Positions 31,998 through 41,301 of a stretch of 64,000 nucleotides of DNA are shown here, one piece after another. The position numbers were made by a program, and so were the translations under genes. The notes below the pieces were generated by a model. That model made no database searches. It saw only the letters and a program-made list of their open reading frames with translations, and was not told where the DNA came from. Source of the stretch: an uncultured Bacilli bacterium (GTDB taxonomy: Bacteria; Bacillota_I; Bacilli_A; RF39; UBA660); contig CAKORX010000005.1 in the NCBI GenBank assembly GCA_934101645.1, forward strand, positions 54,306 to 118,305. Direction: 5' to 3'. Position 1 is the stretch's first letter, and each line of letters opens with the position of its first letter.

Positions 31998-34527
31998 CTT
32001 CTTCTACATCTATTTGCTCATCTGCTTTATCAACAATACTTATAGTTGTAACAAACTGATTATCTTTTAGATGAATAAGTCTTGTACCCTGAGTAGCTCT
32101 ACCTAATTTAGATATTTGTGATATAGGCATTTTTATAGTTGTTCCAATGTTAGTCATAATAACTAAGTCTTTTTCATTATTTGATAATTTTACTGCCACT
32201 AATTTGCCGTTTTTTTCAGTAACGTTTAAGGCTTTTACACCTTTACTACCACGCTTTGTTTGTCTGTATTCAGATACAGAAGTTTGTTTTCCATAACCAA
32301 GTTCAGTCACAATCAATATTATATCTTCTTCTTTAACAACCTCTAAACAAATACAGTCACCACCATCAAGGTTTATTCCCTTAACTCCGGATGCTGTTCT
32401 TCCCATTGCTCTTATTTCCTTTTCTTCGAATTTTACAAGTTTACCTGTACTAGAACCAAGCAATATTAAATCTGAATCTGAAGTTAACTTAACACCTATT
32501 AATTCATCATTATCTTTTAAACTAATAGAGATTTTACCAGAAGTACGTATGTTTTCAAATTCATTTATACTTGTTTTCTTAACGATACCCTTTTTTGTTG
32601 CAAAGAATAAATAATCTTTATTACAGTTTTGTTCAATAGAAACTATTGAAGTAACATATTCTTCTTTCTCTAAAGGTAACAAGTTAACAATTGGTAAGCC
32701 CTTAGAAGTTCTTGAAAATTCTGGAACTTCATAACCTTTCATACGATAAACTTTTCCTTTATTAGTAAAGAATAATATATGATCATGGGTAGATAAACTA
32801 CATGCTTGATCAACAAAGTCTTCATCATTAGTAGTAATACCCTTAACTCCCATACCACCACGATTTTGAGTTCTAAATATTTCTGGTTTAGAACGTTTAA
32901 TATAGCCTTTTTTAGTTAAAACAACCATTATTCTTTCCTCAGGGATTAATGATTCATCATCAATATAATCTATAGCAGTCATATCAATACATGTTCTACG
33001 TTCATCACTATACTTATTCTTTATTTCTAGCATTTCTGTTTTAATAATTTCATTTACTTTTTGTGGACTTGCTAATATTGACTTAAGTTCATCTATTAAT
33101 TTTAATAAGTCTGCTAATTCAGATTCTATTTTATCACGTTCAAGGCCAGTTAAACGTTTTAATTTCATTTCTAATATAGCATCTGATTGTATATCATCTA
33201 AACCAAATTTTGAATTCAGTTCTTTTTTGGCTATTTCATCAGTCTTTGATGATTTAATTATTTTAATAACTTCATCAATATGATCTAAAGCTATTTTTAG
33301 ACCATTTAATATGTGAACTCTAGCTTCTGCCTTATTTAAATCGAATTTTGTTCTACGAATAATAACTTCGCGTTGAAAATCTATATATTTTGTAAGTATA
33401 TCTTTTAATCCTAATGTTTTTGGAGTTAATCCATCAAGCATTAAGAAAATTATTCCATATGAAATTTGAAATGCAGTATGTTTATATAAATTATTTAATA
33501 CAACTTGAGGATTTGCATCCTTTTTTAAAGTAATGGTTATTTTGATACCATTTTTTAAATCAGTGTGATAGTCTGAAATCCCATCAAGAATTTTATTATG
33601 AACTAATTCTGCTACTTTATCCTTTAATTCTGCAGTATTTATACCATATGGTACTTCAGTAATAACAATTACATTATGGTTATTATGTTCCTCAATTACT
33701 GCTCTACTTCTAATGGTAATAGTTCCTCTACCTGTCTCATACGCTTTCTTAATACCAGAATTTCCAAGAATTATACCTCCGGTTGGAAAGTCTGGACCTT
33801 TAATAAATTTCATTAATGATAATGTATCAATATCCGGATTATCAATGCATGCTATGCAGCCATCTATAACTTCTCCTAAATTATGAGGTGGAATATTTGT
33901 TGCCATTCCAACAGCGATGCCCATTGAACCATTGACCAAAATATTTGGAAATCTACTTGGTAACACTTTTGGCTCTTTTTCAGTACCAGTATAGTTATCG
34001 TCCATATCAACTGTATCTTTTTGAATATCTCTTAATAATTCAAGTGAAATCTTTGCAAGTCTTGCTTCTGTATAACGATATGCAGCAGGAGAGTCACCTT
34101 CAATAGTACCAAAGTTTCCGTGGCCATCAACTAACATATAACGTTGATTAAAGTCTTGAGCTAATCTTACCATAGCATCATAAATAGATGAATCACCATG
34201 TGGATGATAATGTCCCATAACATAACCAACTGTAGTTGCAGACTTTTTGTGAGGTTTGTCAGGCGTATTACCATCAACATACATAGACCATAAAATACGT
34301 CTATGTACTGGTTTTAAACCATCTCTTAAATCAGGAAGTGCTCTAGAGGTTATAACGCTCATTGAATAATCTAAAAATGAGGTTTTTACTTCACTAACAA
34401 TATTATTTTCAATTAGTTTATCTTTTTCGTGAAATTCACCAGAATATTCAGAATCATTAACTATTTCTTCAGTTGTTTCTTCATTAATATTATCTGAATT
34501 AATGTTTTTTTCTTCATTGTCGTTCAT
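31987..34527 (-). CDS. gyrA: DNA gyrase subunit A
   Basis: 846 residues from the ATG with AGGAGG 6 bases upstream. SFLDYSMSVITSRALPDLRD, then HPHGDSSIYDAMVRLAQDF (quinolone region) and the catalytic Tyr in AAYRYTEARL. The C-terminal DNA-wrapping pinwheel includes the GyrA box TKRGSKGVKALN. About 40 acidic, Asn/Glu-rich residues precede the usual N-terminus. It pairs with gyrB, 10 bp upstream, to supercoil DNA. Confidence 0.98.
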   Translation of the reverse strand: MNDNEEKNINSDNINEETTEEIVNDSEYSGEFHEKDKLIENNIVSEVKTSFLDYSMSVITSRALPDLRDGLKPVHRRILWSMYVDGNTPDKPHKKSATTVGYVMGHYHPHGDSSIYDAMVRLAQDFNQRYMLVDGHGNFGTIEGDSPAAYRYTEARLAKISLELLRDIQKDTVDMDDNYTGTEKEPKVLPSRFPNILVNGSMGIAVGMATNIPPHNLGEVIDGCIACIDNPDIDTLSLMKFIKGPDFPTGGIILGNSGIKKAYETGRGTITIRSRAVIEEHNNHNVIVITEVPYGINTAELKDKVAELVHNKILDGISDYHTDLKNGIKITITLKKDANPQVVLNNLYKHTAFQISYGIIFLMLDGLTPKTLGLKDILTKYIDFQREVIIRRTKFDLNKAEARVHILNGLKIALDHIDEVIKIIKSSKTDEIAKKELNSKFGLDDIQSDAILEMKLKRLTGLERDKIESELADLLKLIDELKSILASPQKVNEIIKTEMLEIKNKYSDERRTCIDMTAIDYIDDESLIPEERIMVVLTKKGYIKRSKPEIFRTQNRGGMGVKGITTNDEDFVDQACSLSTHDHILFFTNKGKVYRMKGYEVPEFSRTSKGLPIVNLLPLEKEEYVTSIVSIEQNCNKDYLFFATKKGIVKKTSINEFENIRTSGKISISLKDNDELIGVKLTSDSDLILLGSSTGKLVKFEEKEIRAMGRTASGVKGINLDGGDCICLEVVKEEDIILIVTELGYGKQTSVSEYRQTKRGSKGVKALNVTEKNGKLVAVKLSNNEKDLVIMTNIGTTIKMPISQISKLGRATQGTRLIHLKDNQFVTTISIVDKADEQIDVEEDTQ

Positions 34528-34537
34528 AATATTCCTC

Positions 34538-36457
34538 CTATATATCAAGATTTTGAACATTTATTGCATTTTGTTCAATAAATTCTCTTCTTGGTTCAAC
34601 TTCGTCACCCATTAATTTACTGAAAATTTGGTCAGCCATCATACAATCATCAACAACTATTTTTCTTAGTGTTCTTTTTTCTATGTCCATAGTAGTTTCA
34701 AAAAGTTCTTCAGGGTCCATTTCACCAAGACCTTTCATTCTTGTTATTTCAACTCTATTACGTATATTATCAGGTAAAGAAGCAAGATATTTATCTTTTT
34801 CTTTATCATCTAATACGTATTTACGTGTTTTTCCATACCTTATTCTAAACAAAGGTGGTTGTGCTGCATAAACATGCCCCGCTTCAACAATTGGTCTAAA
34901 AAAGCGGTAAAATAACGTTAAAAGTAATATTCTAATATGTGCTCCATCAACGTCGGCATCGGTCATTATTATTATTTTATTATATCTTAATTTATCAATA
35001 TTAAATTCATCACCAATACCTGTACCAAAAGCAGTGATTATGGACCTTATTTCTGCATTACTTAATGCTCTATCTAATCTATTTTTTTCAACATTTAATA
35101 TTTTTCCTCTTAAAGGTAAAATAGCTTGTCTTAATGAATCTCTACTTTTTTTAGCAGATCCACCGGCACTATCACCCTCGACTATAAATATTTCTGATTC
35201 TACTGGATCCTTGCTCTTACAATCACATAATTTGCCAAAGAAATTAGTTGTTGCTAAGTCAGTTTTTCTAGTTATTTCTCTCGCTCTTTTGGCAGCATTT
35301 CTAGCTCTACATGCTAACATAGCTTTTTCAACTATTATTTTTGCATCAGTAGGATTTTCTAATAAAAATTTTTCAAAACCCTCGGAAAAAACGTTATCCG
35401 CAAGTTTTCTTACTTCAGAATTACCTAATCTACCCTTAGTTTGACCTTCAAATTGTGGATTTGGATGTTTACAAGAAATAATCATTGTTAAACCTTCTTT
35501 AACATCATCACCAGATAAAGATTCATCTTTTTCTTTTAATAAATTTGCTTTTCTTGCATAATTATTTATAACTCTAGTAAGCGCTCTTCTTACGCCTTCT
35601 TCATGAGTTCCACCATCATGGGTATTTATATTATTAACAAAAGAATATATATTGTCACTATATCCATCATTATATTGTAAAGCAACTTCAAAAAATACAT
35701 TATCTTCTGAGCCTTCTAAATGAATAATATCTTCATGAATTGGAGTTTTATTTTGATTAATAAATTTAACATATTCAGAAATACCTCCTTCATACATAAA
35801 TGTATCTCCAGTTGTATCTTCCTCATCTCTATCATCTCTTAATGTAATTCTTAAACCTCTATTTAAAAAAGCAAGTTCTCTAATTCTTACTTTTAGAGTT
35901 TCATAATCAAATATTGTTGTATCAAATATTTCAGGATCCGGTTTAAAAGTTACACTTGTTCCAGTTCTATTTGGCTCGCAATCTCCTATTTCATGTAATT
36001 TTTCAACAGTATGTCCGCCTTTTTCAAAACGAATAAAATAAATTTTACTGTTTTTATATACTTTAACTTCAACCCATGATGATAATGCATTAACAACTGA
36101 TGCTCCTACACCATGAAGTCCGCCGGAAACTTTATAGCCTCCGCCACCGAATTTTCCTCCTGCATGTAATACTGTATATACTGTTTCTACTGTAGATAAA
36201 CCAGTTTTTGGATGTATATCAACAGGAATTCCACGCCCATCATCTTTTACTGTAACTGAATTATCTTTATTAACAATAACTTCAATATTTTTACAATACC
36301 CAGCTAAGGCTTCATCAATCGAATTATCAACAATTTCCCATACTAAATGATGTAGCCCTTTTACATCAGTTGTACCAATGTACATACCAGGTCTTTTTCT
36401 AACTGCTTCTAATCCCTCTAATACTTGGATATCTGATGCGTCATAATGTTCTGCCAT
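34538..36457 (-). CDS. gyrB: DNA gyrase subunit B
   Basis: 639 residues. GHKL ATPase: EIVDNSIDEALAGYC, DDGRGIPVDIH and GGLHGVGASVVNALS. TOPRIM: IVEGDSAGGSAKKSRD and IIMTDADVDGAHIR. The C-terminal KGLGEMDPEELFETTMD is typical of GyrB. The order recF-gyrB-gyrA is the common Firmicutes origin arrangement, with 2 bp after recF. Confidence 0.98.
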   Translation of the reverse strand: MAEHYDASDIQVLEGLEAVRKRPGMYIGTTDVKGLHHLVWEIVDNSIDEALAGYCKNIEVIVNKDNSVTVKDDGRGIPVDIHPKTGLSTVETVYTVLHAGGKFGGGGYKVSGGLHGVGASVVNALSSWVEVKVYKNSKIYFIRFEKGGHTVEKLHEIGDCEPNRTGTSVTFKPDPEIFDTTIFDYETLKVRIRELAFLNRGLRITLRDDRDEEDTTGDTFMYEGGISEYVKFINQNKTPIHEDIIHLEGSEDNVFFEVALQYNDGYSDNIYSFVNNINTHDGGTHEEGVRRALTRVINNYARKANLLKEKDESLSGDDVKEGLTMIISCKHPNPQFEGQTKGRLGNSEVRKLADNVFSEGFEKFLLENPTDAKIIVEKAMLACRARNAAKRAREITRKTDLATTNFFGKLCDCKSKDPVESEIFIVEGDSAGGSAKKSRDSLRQAILPLRGKILNVEKNRLDRALSNAEIRSIITAFGTGIGDEFNIDKLRYNKIIIMTDADVDGAHIRILLLTLFYRFFRPIVEAGHVYAAQPPLFRIRYGKTRKYVLDDKEKDKYLASLPDNIRNRVEITRMKGLGEMDPEELFETTMDIEKRTLRKIVVDDCMMADQIFSKLMGDEVEPRREFIEQNAINVQNLDI

Positions 36458-36459
36458 AT

Positions 36460-37542
36460 TTAATCTATCCTTTCTATACTACCATTATTAGCAAAATATA
36501 TATTGCTGCCTTTTAATAACATTTTATCAACATTTTCTATATTAGTAGTTGTTATAAAAGTCTGTACTTCCCTATTTAACATATTTATAATATTATTAAT
36601 TTTACTATTATCAAGTTCACTAAATAAATCATCTAAAATTAATATCGGATATGTACCATTTATTTTTTTTATTATGATTAATTCAGCAAGTTTGAAAGAA
36701 ATTATAGCATTTTTTTGTTGACCAATGCTCCCGTATTCTCTAATATTATAATTATCTAACAAAAATTCAATATCATCATGATGAATACCAAAAAAAGTTT
36801 TTCCATAATTAATTTCTTTTCTATAATATTTTTGATACATTTCTTCAATATCTTCACGAGATTTTCCATTAAATACACTATCATATTTAATTAATAAACT
36901 ACCATAATCAAAAATATTCTTATAAATTTTTGTTAAATTTTCGTTAATTAAATCAATATAATTTTGTCTTATTTTATGTATTTGTAAGCCAATATCAATA
37001 AGTTTGTTTGTTAATATATTTAAATACTCTTTTGAGGCATTTCCATTAATCATAAGTTCTTTTAAATATGCATTTCTATGTTTTAATACTTTATTATAAG
37101 TACTAATTAAATTTACATATTCACTATTAATTTGAGATATTTCAATATTTAACATTTTTCTTCGACTATTCGGAGAATCAGTAATAATTTTCGTATCCAA
37201 AGGATTAAATAAAATAATATTAATTTTAGAAATGTAATCACTTATTTTAGTTATTTTCTTATTATCAACAAAAATTTTTTTACCATCTTTACTTAGTTCC
37301 ATAAAATAAACATTTTCATCAATAAACCCTTTTATTAAAGCAACTGATGCATCTTTTTTTATTAGATTTTTATCATCCAAAGTTCTAAATGATTTAGTTA
37401 AAGATAGCAAATATATTGCTTCAATTAAATTTGATTTTCCTGTTCCATTATTTCCATAAATAATATTTAGGTTATCAGAAAAATCAACATTTAATTGTTC
37501 ATAATTTCTAAAATTGACAAGTCTCAAATTACTAATTTTCAT
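36460..37542 (-). CDS. recF: DNA replication/repair protein RecF
   Basis: 360 residues. MKISNLRLVNFRNYEQL, Walker A IYGNNGTGKSNLIEAIY, the signature-like EYGSIGQQKNAIISFKLAE and Walker B ILILDDLFSELDNSK. It is an SMC-like ATPase that targets RecR to gap junctions. It has its own promoter in the gap after the ComK-like gene and probably leads a recF-gyrB-gyrA operon. Confidence 0.97.
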   Translation of the reverse strand: MKISNLRLVNFRNYEQLNVDFSDNLNIIYGNNGTGKSNLIEAIYLLSLTKSFRTLDDKNLIKKDASVALIKGFIDENVYFMELSKDGKKIFVDNKKITKISDYISKINIILFNPLDTKIITDSPNSRRKMLNIEISQINSEYVNLISTYNKVLKHRNAYLKELMINGNASKEYLNILTNKLIDIGLQIHKIRQNYIDLINENLTKIYKNIFDYGSLLIKYDSVFNGKSREDIEEMYQKYYRKEINYGKTFFGIHHDDIEFLLDNYNIREYGSIGQQKNAIISFKLAELIIIKKINGTYPILILDDLFSELDNSKINNIINMLNREVQTFITTTNIENVDKMLLKGSNIYFANNGSIERID

Positions 37543-37608
37543 TATTTGCCTCTTTTTAAGTTAAATTTAACAAATTTACCCTTTTCTTGTACTCCTATAC
37601 ACATGTTA

Positions 37609-37617
37609 ATTATATCA
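37609..37617 (-). promoter_or_regulatory. Extended -10 promoter of recF-gyrB-gyrA
   Basis: Minus-strand TGATATAAT (extended -10), about 70 bases before recF. No good -35 is visible. Confidence 0.6.
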
Positions 37618-37629
37618 TAAAATAAGCAT

Positions 37630-37659
37630 AAAAAAAAGAATTATTTATTATTTCTTTTT
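37630..37659 (-). terminator. Weak terminator after the ComK-like gene
   Basis: Minus-strand AAAAAGAA / TTCTTTTT across an 11-base AT loop, followed by TTT. The stem is almost all A-T pairs, so it may be leaky. Confidence 0.5.
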
Positions 37660-38084
37660 AAAATGGTATTTAATCTAACAGCTTTTAAATACTGATTACT
37701 AAATACATAGCCAGAACACTTGATTTTAGCATTTATACCATTTGTTAAAGTGATATTCAAATAATTCTTTTCTTCCGAAAAATATTTTTCAATCCCATTA
37801 ACATTAAACCATGCACATTTTTCATTTTTTATTGATAAAGAAGGAAAAAATATTATTTCTTTATTTTCACTAATTATAATGGGCCACTTTTGGCAAATTC
37901 CTAATAAGTATGCTGCGGACTTGCATCTTCCTATATAAGAACTTCCATAATATTTTGTACTTTCATCTAAAATATTATAGATACTATTTTCTATACAGAA
38001 CGTAATATACTTTTCTATAACCATTGTACCTTCTTTTCCAGGTAATAGTGCAAGTGTATTTTGATTAATTATATATTGTTTCAT
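37641..38084 (-). CDS. ComK-family competence transcription factor
   Basis: 147 residues. The central half aligns with B. subtilis ComK: YYGSSYIGRCKSAAYLLG matches FFGSSYAGRKAGTYEVTK, KWPIIISENKEIIFFPSLS matches KPPIMVDPSNQIFLFPTLS, and CAWFNVNGIEKYF matches CGWISHVHVKEF. It ends about 45 residues before B. subtilis ComK (192). ComK activates late competence genes. It occupies the dnaN-recF interval, where most Firmicutes carry a small S4-domain gene. A perfect Spo0A box lies 46 bp upstream of its start. The family call is good; function here is inference. Confidence 0.85.
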   Translation of the reverse strand: MKQYIINQNTLALLPGKEGTMVIEKYITFCIENSIYNILDESTKYYGSSYIGRCKSAAYLLGICQKWPIIISENKEIIFFPSLSIKNEKCAWFNVNGIEKYFSEEKNYLNITLTNGINAKIKCSGYVFSNQYLKAVRLNTILKRNNK

Positions 38085-38129
38085 TTATTTCCCCCGTTAA
38101 TAAAATGTTAACAAATATATAACAAAAAA

Positions 38130-38138
38130 TTTGTCGAA
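38130..38138 (+). promoter_or_regulatory. Spo0A box upstream of the ComK-like gene
   Basis: Perfect TTTGTCGAA in the 66 bp between dnaN and the ComK-like gene. It sits just upstream of a plausible minus-strand promoter (TTGTTA, 17 bp, TATTAA). The next 10 bp repeat (TTTAACTGT) is a poor match, so this is essentially a single box. Confidence 0.65.
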
Positions 38139-38150
38139 ATTTAACTGTTA

Positions 38151-39266
38151 TTAATAGGTTTTTATTGGCAATATAAGTTCAACAATAGTATCATCTGAAA
38201 TACTATTAATTATAATAGGTTTATCGTCACCATTTATTAATAATATAATGTTATCACTATCTAAAACTTTTAATGCATCAAGCATATATTTTGAAGAATA
38301 ACTAATTTCTAATTTTTCTTTATTATTACAGTCTATTACAAGTTCTTCTTTACTTTTACTATCTGCAGACGTACCAAATAAAGTCATTTTTTTATTATCA
38401 ATTTGCATTTTAATTATATTTTTATCTTTTCCTTGCATTATAGTTGAAGCTCTATCTATTGCACTATAAAATTCCTTTAAATTTAAATTAATCATATAGC
38501 TAAAATCTTTAGGAATATAATTTGATGTATCTGGATAAGAACCATTTAATAATGCTGTTTGAAATAAGATATTATTATAACTAAATAATACTTTATTTTT
38601 AAATAAATTTATTTCAATATCCCCTTCTTCTTTGAGAATATTTACTAATTCATTAACACTTTTTCCAGGTATTACTATATTAATGCTATTCTCTATTGGT
38701 TTTGATAATTTAACAATTTTCTTTGATAATCTATATGAATCTGTTGCTGTACATTCTAAAATATCACCATTTATTTTTAGGTTAAGTCCCGTTAATAATG
38801 GTCTTACCTCTTGCATTGACATAGCATAAGATGTTTGATTTATCATTTGTTTAATTAGTTTTGATTCAATGTTAATAATATTTTGACTTTTTTCTAAAGT
38901 TATTGTTGGATATTCACCAATATTATAACATTCAATTATATATTCATTAATATCAGAATAAATTTTGATATTGTTGTTATCTGTTAGTTCAAAATTAATA
39001 ACATCATTAGGCATTTTTCTAATTATTTCTAATAAACATCTACTTTGTAATACAGCTCTTCCTGTTGATTCAATGTTAATAATGTCTTTTAGTTCAATTG
39101 TTGTCTTAATAGTAAGTTCACTATCACTAGCTTGAACTTCCAAACCTTGTTCTGTTAAATTAAATAATATACCATTTAATACTGGAATAGTTATTTTTGT
39201 AGATAATGCTCTAACTGCATTTGATAAAGCATCTAATATAATATTTTTTTTAATTGTAAATTTCAT
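38151..39266 (-). CDS. dnaN: DNA polymerase III sliding clamp (beta)
   Basis: 371 residues, normal length. Three tandem clamp domains; MKFTIKKNIILDALSNAVRA at the start, RPLLTGLNLKINGD in the middle and VELILPIKTY at the end. AGGAG lies upstream of the ATG. The gap of 140 bp to dnaA holds DnaA boxes. Confidence 0.97.
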   Translation of the reverse strand: MKFTIKKNIILDALSNAVRALSTKITIPVLNGILFNLTEQGLEVQASDSELTIKTTIELKDIINIESTGRAVLQSRCLLEIIRKMPNDVINFELTDNNNIKIYSDINEYIIECYNIGEYPTITLEKSQNIINIESKLIKQMINQTSYAMSMQEVRPLLTGLNLKINGDILECTATDSYRLSKKIVKLSKPIENSINIVIPGKSVNELVNILKEEGDIEINLFKNKVLFSYNNILFQTALLNGSYPDTSNYIPKDFSYMINLNLKEFYSAIDRASTIMQGKDKNIIKMQIDNKKMTLFGTSADSKSKEELVIDCNNKEKLEISYSSKYMLDALKVLDSDNIILLINGDDKPIIINSISDDTIVELILPIKTY

Positions 39267-39406
39267 AATTTTTTCTCCTTCTTTCTTTTATTATTAATTA
39301 TTATTATATTTATAAGGTGGATTTTGTTGATAACTTGTTATTTTCTTTAAATATACGACTTAACCCAGCATATTTATTAAAAATTTATCAACATTTTTCA
39401 ACAAAA
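39267..39406. other. dnaA-dnaN intergenic region with DnaA boxes (second oriC lobe)
   Basis: Contains TTATCAACA on the plus strand at 39385-39393 and on the minus strand at 39325-39333. Together with the cluster upstream of dnaA this gives the two-part origin known in B. subtilis. It also must hold the dnaN promoter, which I could not place with confidence. Confidence 0.7.
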
Positions 39407-40768
39407 TTATAACTTATTTTTTATTTCTTTAATAACATTATTTAATTTGTCATCTTTTTTTAATTCATTTGTTATTTTATCATATGATGCAGAAATTGTT
39501 GAATGATCCCTCCCTCCAAATTCTAAGCCTATTCTTTCAAGTTTTTCATCAGTTTCAACACGACATAAATATATAGCAATATGTCTTGGTTTACTTATGT
39601 TGGCAACTTTTTTCTTACTTTTTAAATCACTTACTGTAATTCCAAAATAGTCAGCTACTGCTTTTTGTATTTTACTTATTGAATTATCTGCATAAATATT
39701 AACACTGAGATAATCTTTTAAAGCTTCAATAGCAAAATTTAAATCTATTTTATCTGGTACCATCATGGCCGTATAAGCCATTAATCTATTAATTGTACCT
39801 TCTATAAATCTAATATCATTTTGACAGGAATTTGCAATATATTCAATAACTTCTTCGTTTAACCTATCTTCTAAAGAGGTATTTTTGATTTTATTATGAA
39901 TAATTTTACATCTAAGTGCAAAATCTGGTGGATAAATATCAACAGGTAATCCCCACATAAACCTACTTCTTAGCCTATCTTCTATTTTTTTAAGGTCATC
40001 AGGGGACCTATCAGAACTAATAATTATTTGTTTATTTGATTGATAAAGTGCATTAAATGTATGAAAAAATTCTTGTTGAGATTTATCCGCTCCTACTAAA
40101 AACTGTATATCATCTATAATAAGTACATCAACATTTTTATATTTATCCTTAAAATTTTTAGCATAGCTCATTGAATTAATACCTTTTTCTAAACTAGCAA
40201 TTCCAGTATAATCTTCAACAAATTCATTACTTGTAACATAAAGAACTTTTTTATTTGAATGAGTAACAATGTAGTTTCCAATAGCATGCATCAAATGGGT
40301 TTTACCTATTCCACTACGTCCATAAAGAAATAATGGGTTATGAATTGAACCAGGATTTTCTGCAACAGCATGTGCAGATACAACTGCAAGTCTATTGGAA
40401 TCTCCGACTACAAATGTTTCAAATGTAAATTTAGGATTTAAATTAGTTTCCCATGATTCATAAGTTTCTTCTTCTTTATCTACAACTTTTTCCTTTTTTT
40501 CGATAACCATATTTTTTTGTAATTCGTCTTCTGTACAATATTCAAAGTCAAAAGTTTTTCCTGTTATATTTTGAAATATATTATCAATGACGTCTTTATA
40601 GTTTTCAGAAAGCATTTTTTTGTATATTTCCATGGGAACACATATTTTTAAAACATTTCCACTCAAAGAAATAGGTTTTATTTTAGAAAACCAAATATTA
40701 TATACATTTATACTAACAACATGTTCTACTTCTTCTAGAAAAGTTTTAAATAGTTCCTCTAAATTCAT
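39407..40768 (-). CDS. dnaA: Chromosomal replication initiator DnaA
   Basis: 453 residues. N-terminal domain I (NVYNIWFSKIKPISL), a variable acidic linker, then the AAA+ domain from NPKFTFETFVVGDSNRLA with Walker A YGRSGIGKTHLMHAIG and Walker B VLIIDDIQFL. The domain IV DNA-binding signature GGRDHSTISASYDKI is intact. It is flanked on both sides by DnaA boxes. -10 TACAAT lies at 40802-40807. Confidence 0.99.
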   Translation of the reverse strand: MNLEELFKTFLEEVEHVVSINVYNIWFSKIKPISLSGNVLKICVPMEIYKKMLSENYKDVIDNIFQNITGKTFDFEYCTEDELQKNMVIEKKEKVVDKEEETYESWETNLNPKFTFETFVVGDSNRLAVVSAHAVAENPGSIHNPLFLYGRSGIGKTHLMHAIGNYIVTHSNKKVLYVTSNEFVEDYTGIASLEKGINSMSYAKNFKDKYKNVDVLIIDDIQFLVGADKSQQEFFHTFNALYQSNKQIIISSDRSPDDLKKIEDRLRSRFMWGLPVDIYPPDFALRCKIIHNKIKNTSLEDRLNEEVIEYIANSCQNDIRFIEGTINRLMAYTAMMVPDKIDLNFAIEALKDYLSVNIYADNSISKIQKAVADYFGITVSDLKSKKKVANISKPRHIAIYLCRVETDEKLERIGLEFGGRDHSTISASYDKITNELKKDDKLNNVIKEIKNKL

Positions 40769-40930
40769 ACCTTACCCCACAAATAACTTTTTGACACATT
40801 AATTGTACTTCATTTTTAAAAAAAGATAAAGCAAAAAAATATATAAACAAAAATTCTCCACAACTTATCAACATTTTTTTCTTTTGTTTACTAGGATAAC
40901 ATAACATCTTAACACTTTCAACAAAATTTT

Positions 40931-40949
40931 TTTGTCGAATTTTGTTGAT
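40931..40949 (+). promoter_or_regulatory. Tandem Spo0A boxes inside oriC
   Basis: Perfect TTTGTCGAA at 40931-40939, one base, then TTTGTTGAT at 40941-40949 (10 bp repeat). The second half-site overlaps the DnaA box at 40943-40951. In B. subtilis Spo0A-P binds oriC boxes that overlap DnaA boxes and restrains initiation; the same logic is inferred here. Confidence 0.75.
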
Positions 40950-41114
40950 AACCTAAAATATAAATTAAATAAATTGTTATAAATGTTGAAAAAATGTGAA
41001 TAAATTGTTGATAATTTTGTTGAAAACTTTTTTAAGCTAGATAAATACTGAGAAAAAATGAGGTATATTTTTGTTGATAAATTTTGTATAATTAATACAT
41101 ATTATATGTTTTGC

Positions 41115-41144
41115 TTGACTTAAAGTAAAAAATAATATTATAAT
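41115..41144 (+). promoter_or_regulatory. Promoter of rpmH
   Basis: -35 TTGACT (41115-41120), 18 bp spacer, -10 TATAAT (41139-41144), 35 bp before the start. Among the best sigma-A matches in the window. Confidence 0.88.
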
Positions 41145-41178
41145 AGTAACGCTATAAAAGAAAAGGAGAGATTTTAAT

Positions 41179-41301
41179 ATGAAAAGAACGTATCAACCAA
41201 ACAATAGAAAAATGAAAAAGACTCATGGTTTTTTCTCAAGAAAAAATGGTAAAGTTTTAAATAGTCGTCGTAGAAAAGGTAGAAAAGTTTTATGTAAATA
41301 A
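41179..41301 (+). CDS. rpmH: 50S ribosomal protein L34 (bL34), unusually short
   Basis: 40 residues: MKRTYQPNNRKMKKTHGFFS, then RKNGKVLNSRRRKGRKVLCK. The family norm is 44. Against typical L34 about four residues are missing from the central RARMSTK(N) loop, while both basic ends are intact and in frame. AAGGAGAG lies upstream of the ATG. L34 is buried in 23S rRNA. The rpmH-rnpA-yidC-jag-mnmE order is the classic origin flank. Confidence 0.95.
   Translation: MKRTYQPNNRKMKKTHGFFSRKNGKVLNSRRRKGRKVLCK

Larger units (their letters stand above)
40769..41178. other. Replication origin oriC (main lobe)
   Basis: Gene-free 410 bp between divergent dnaA and rpmH. DnaA boxes: TTATCAACA plus strand 40865-40873; same motif minus strand at 40943-40951, 41006-41014 and 41072-41080; TTATTCACA minus strand 40995-41003; a near match TTCTCCACA at 40854-40862. 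The two boxes at 40995 and 41006 are 11 bp apart in phase. The DNA is extremely AT-rich. The transcription direction of nearly all genes flips here. Confidence 0.93.

Noticed and set aside
35034..35444. Open frame of 136 codons on the plus strand opposite gyrB
   Set aside because: Antisense to the strongly conserved gyrB and of low-complexity composition, with no ribosome site.
41179..41301. Frameshift in rpmH to explain its short length
   Set aside because: Both conserved ends are in one frame; the loss is a clean multiple of three.
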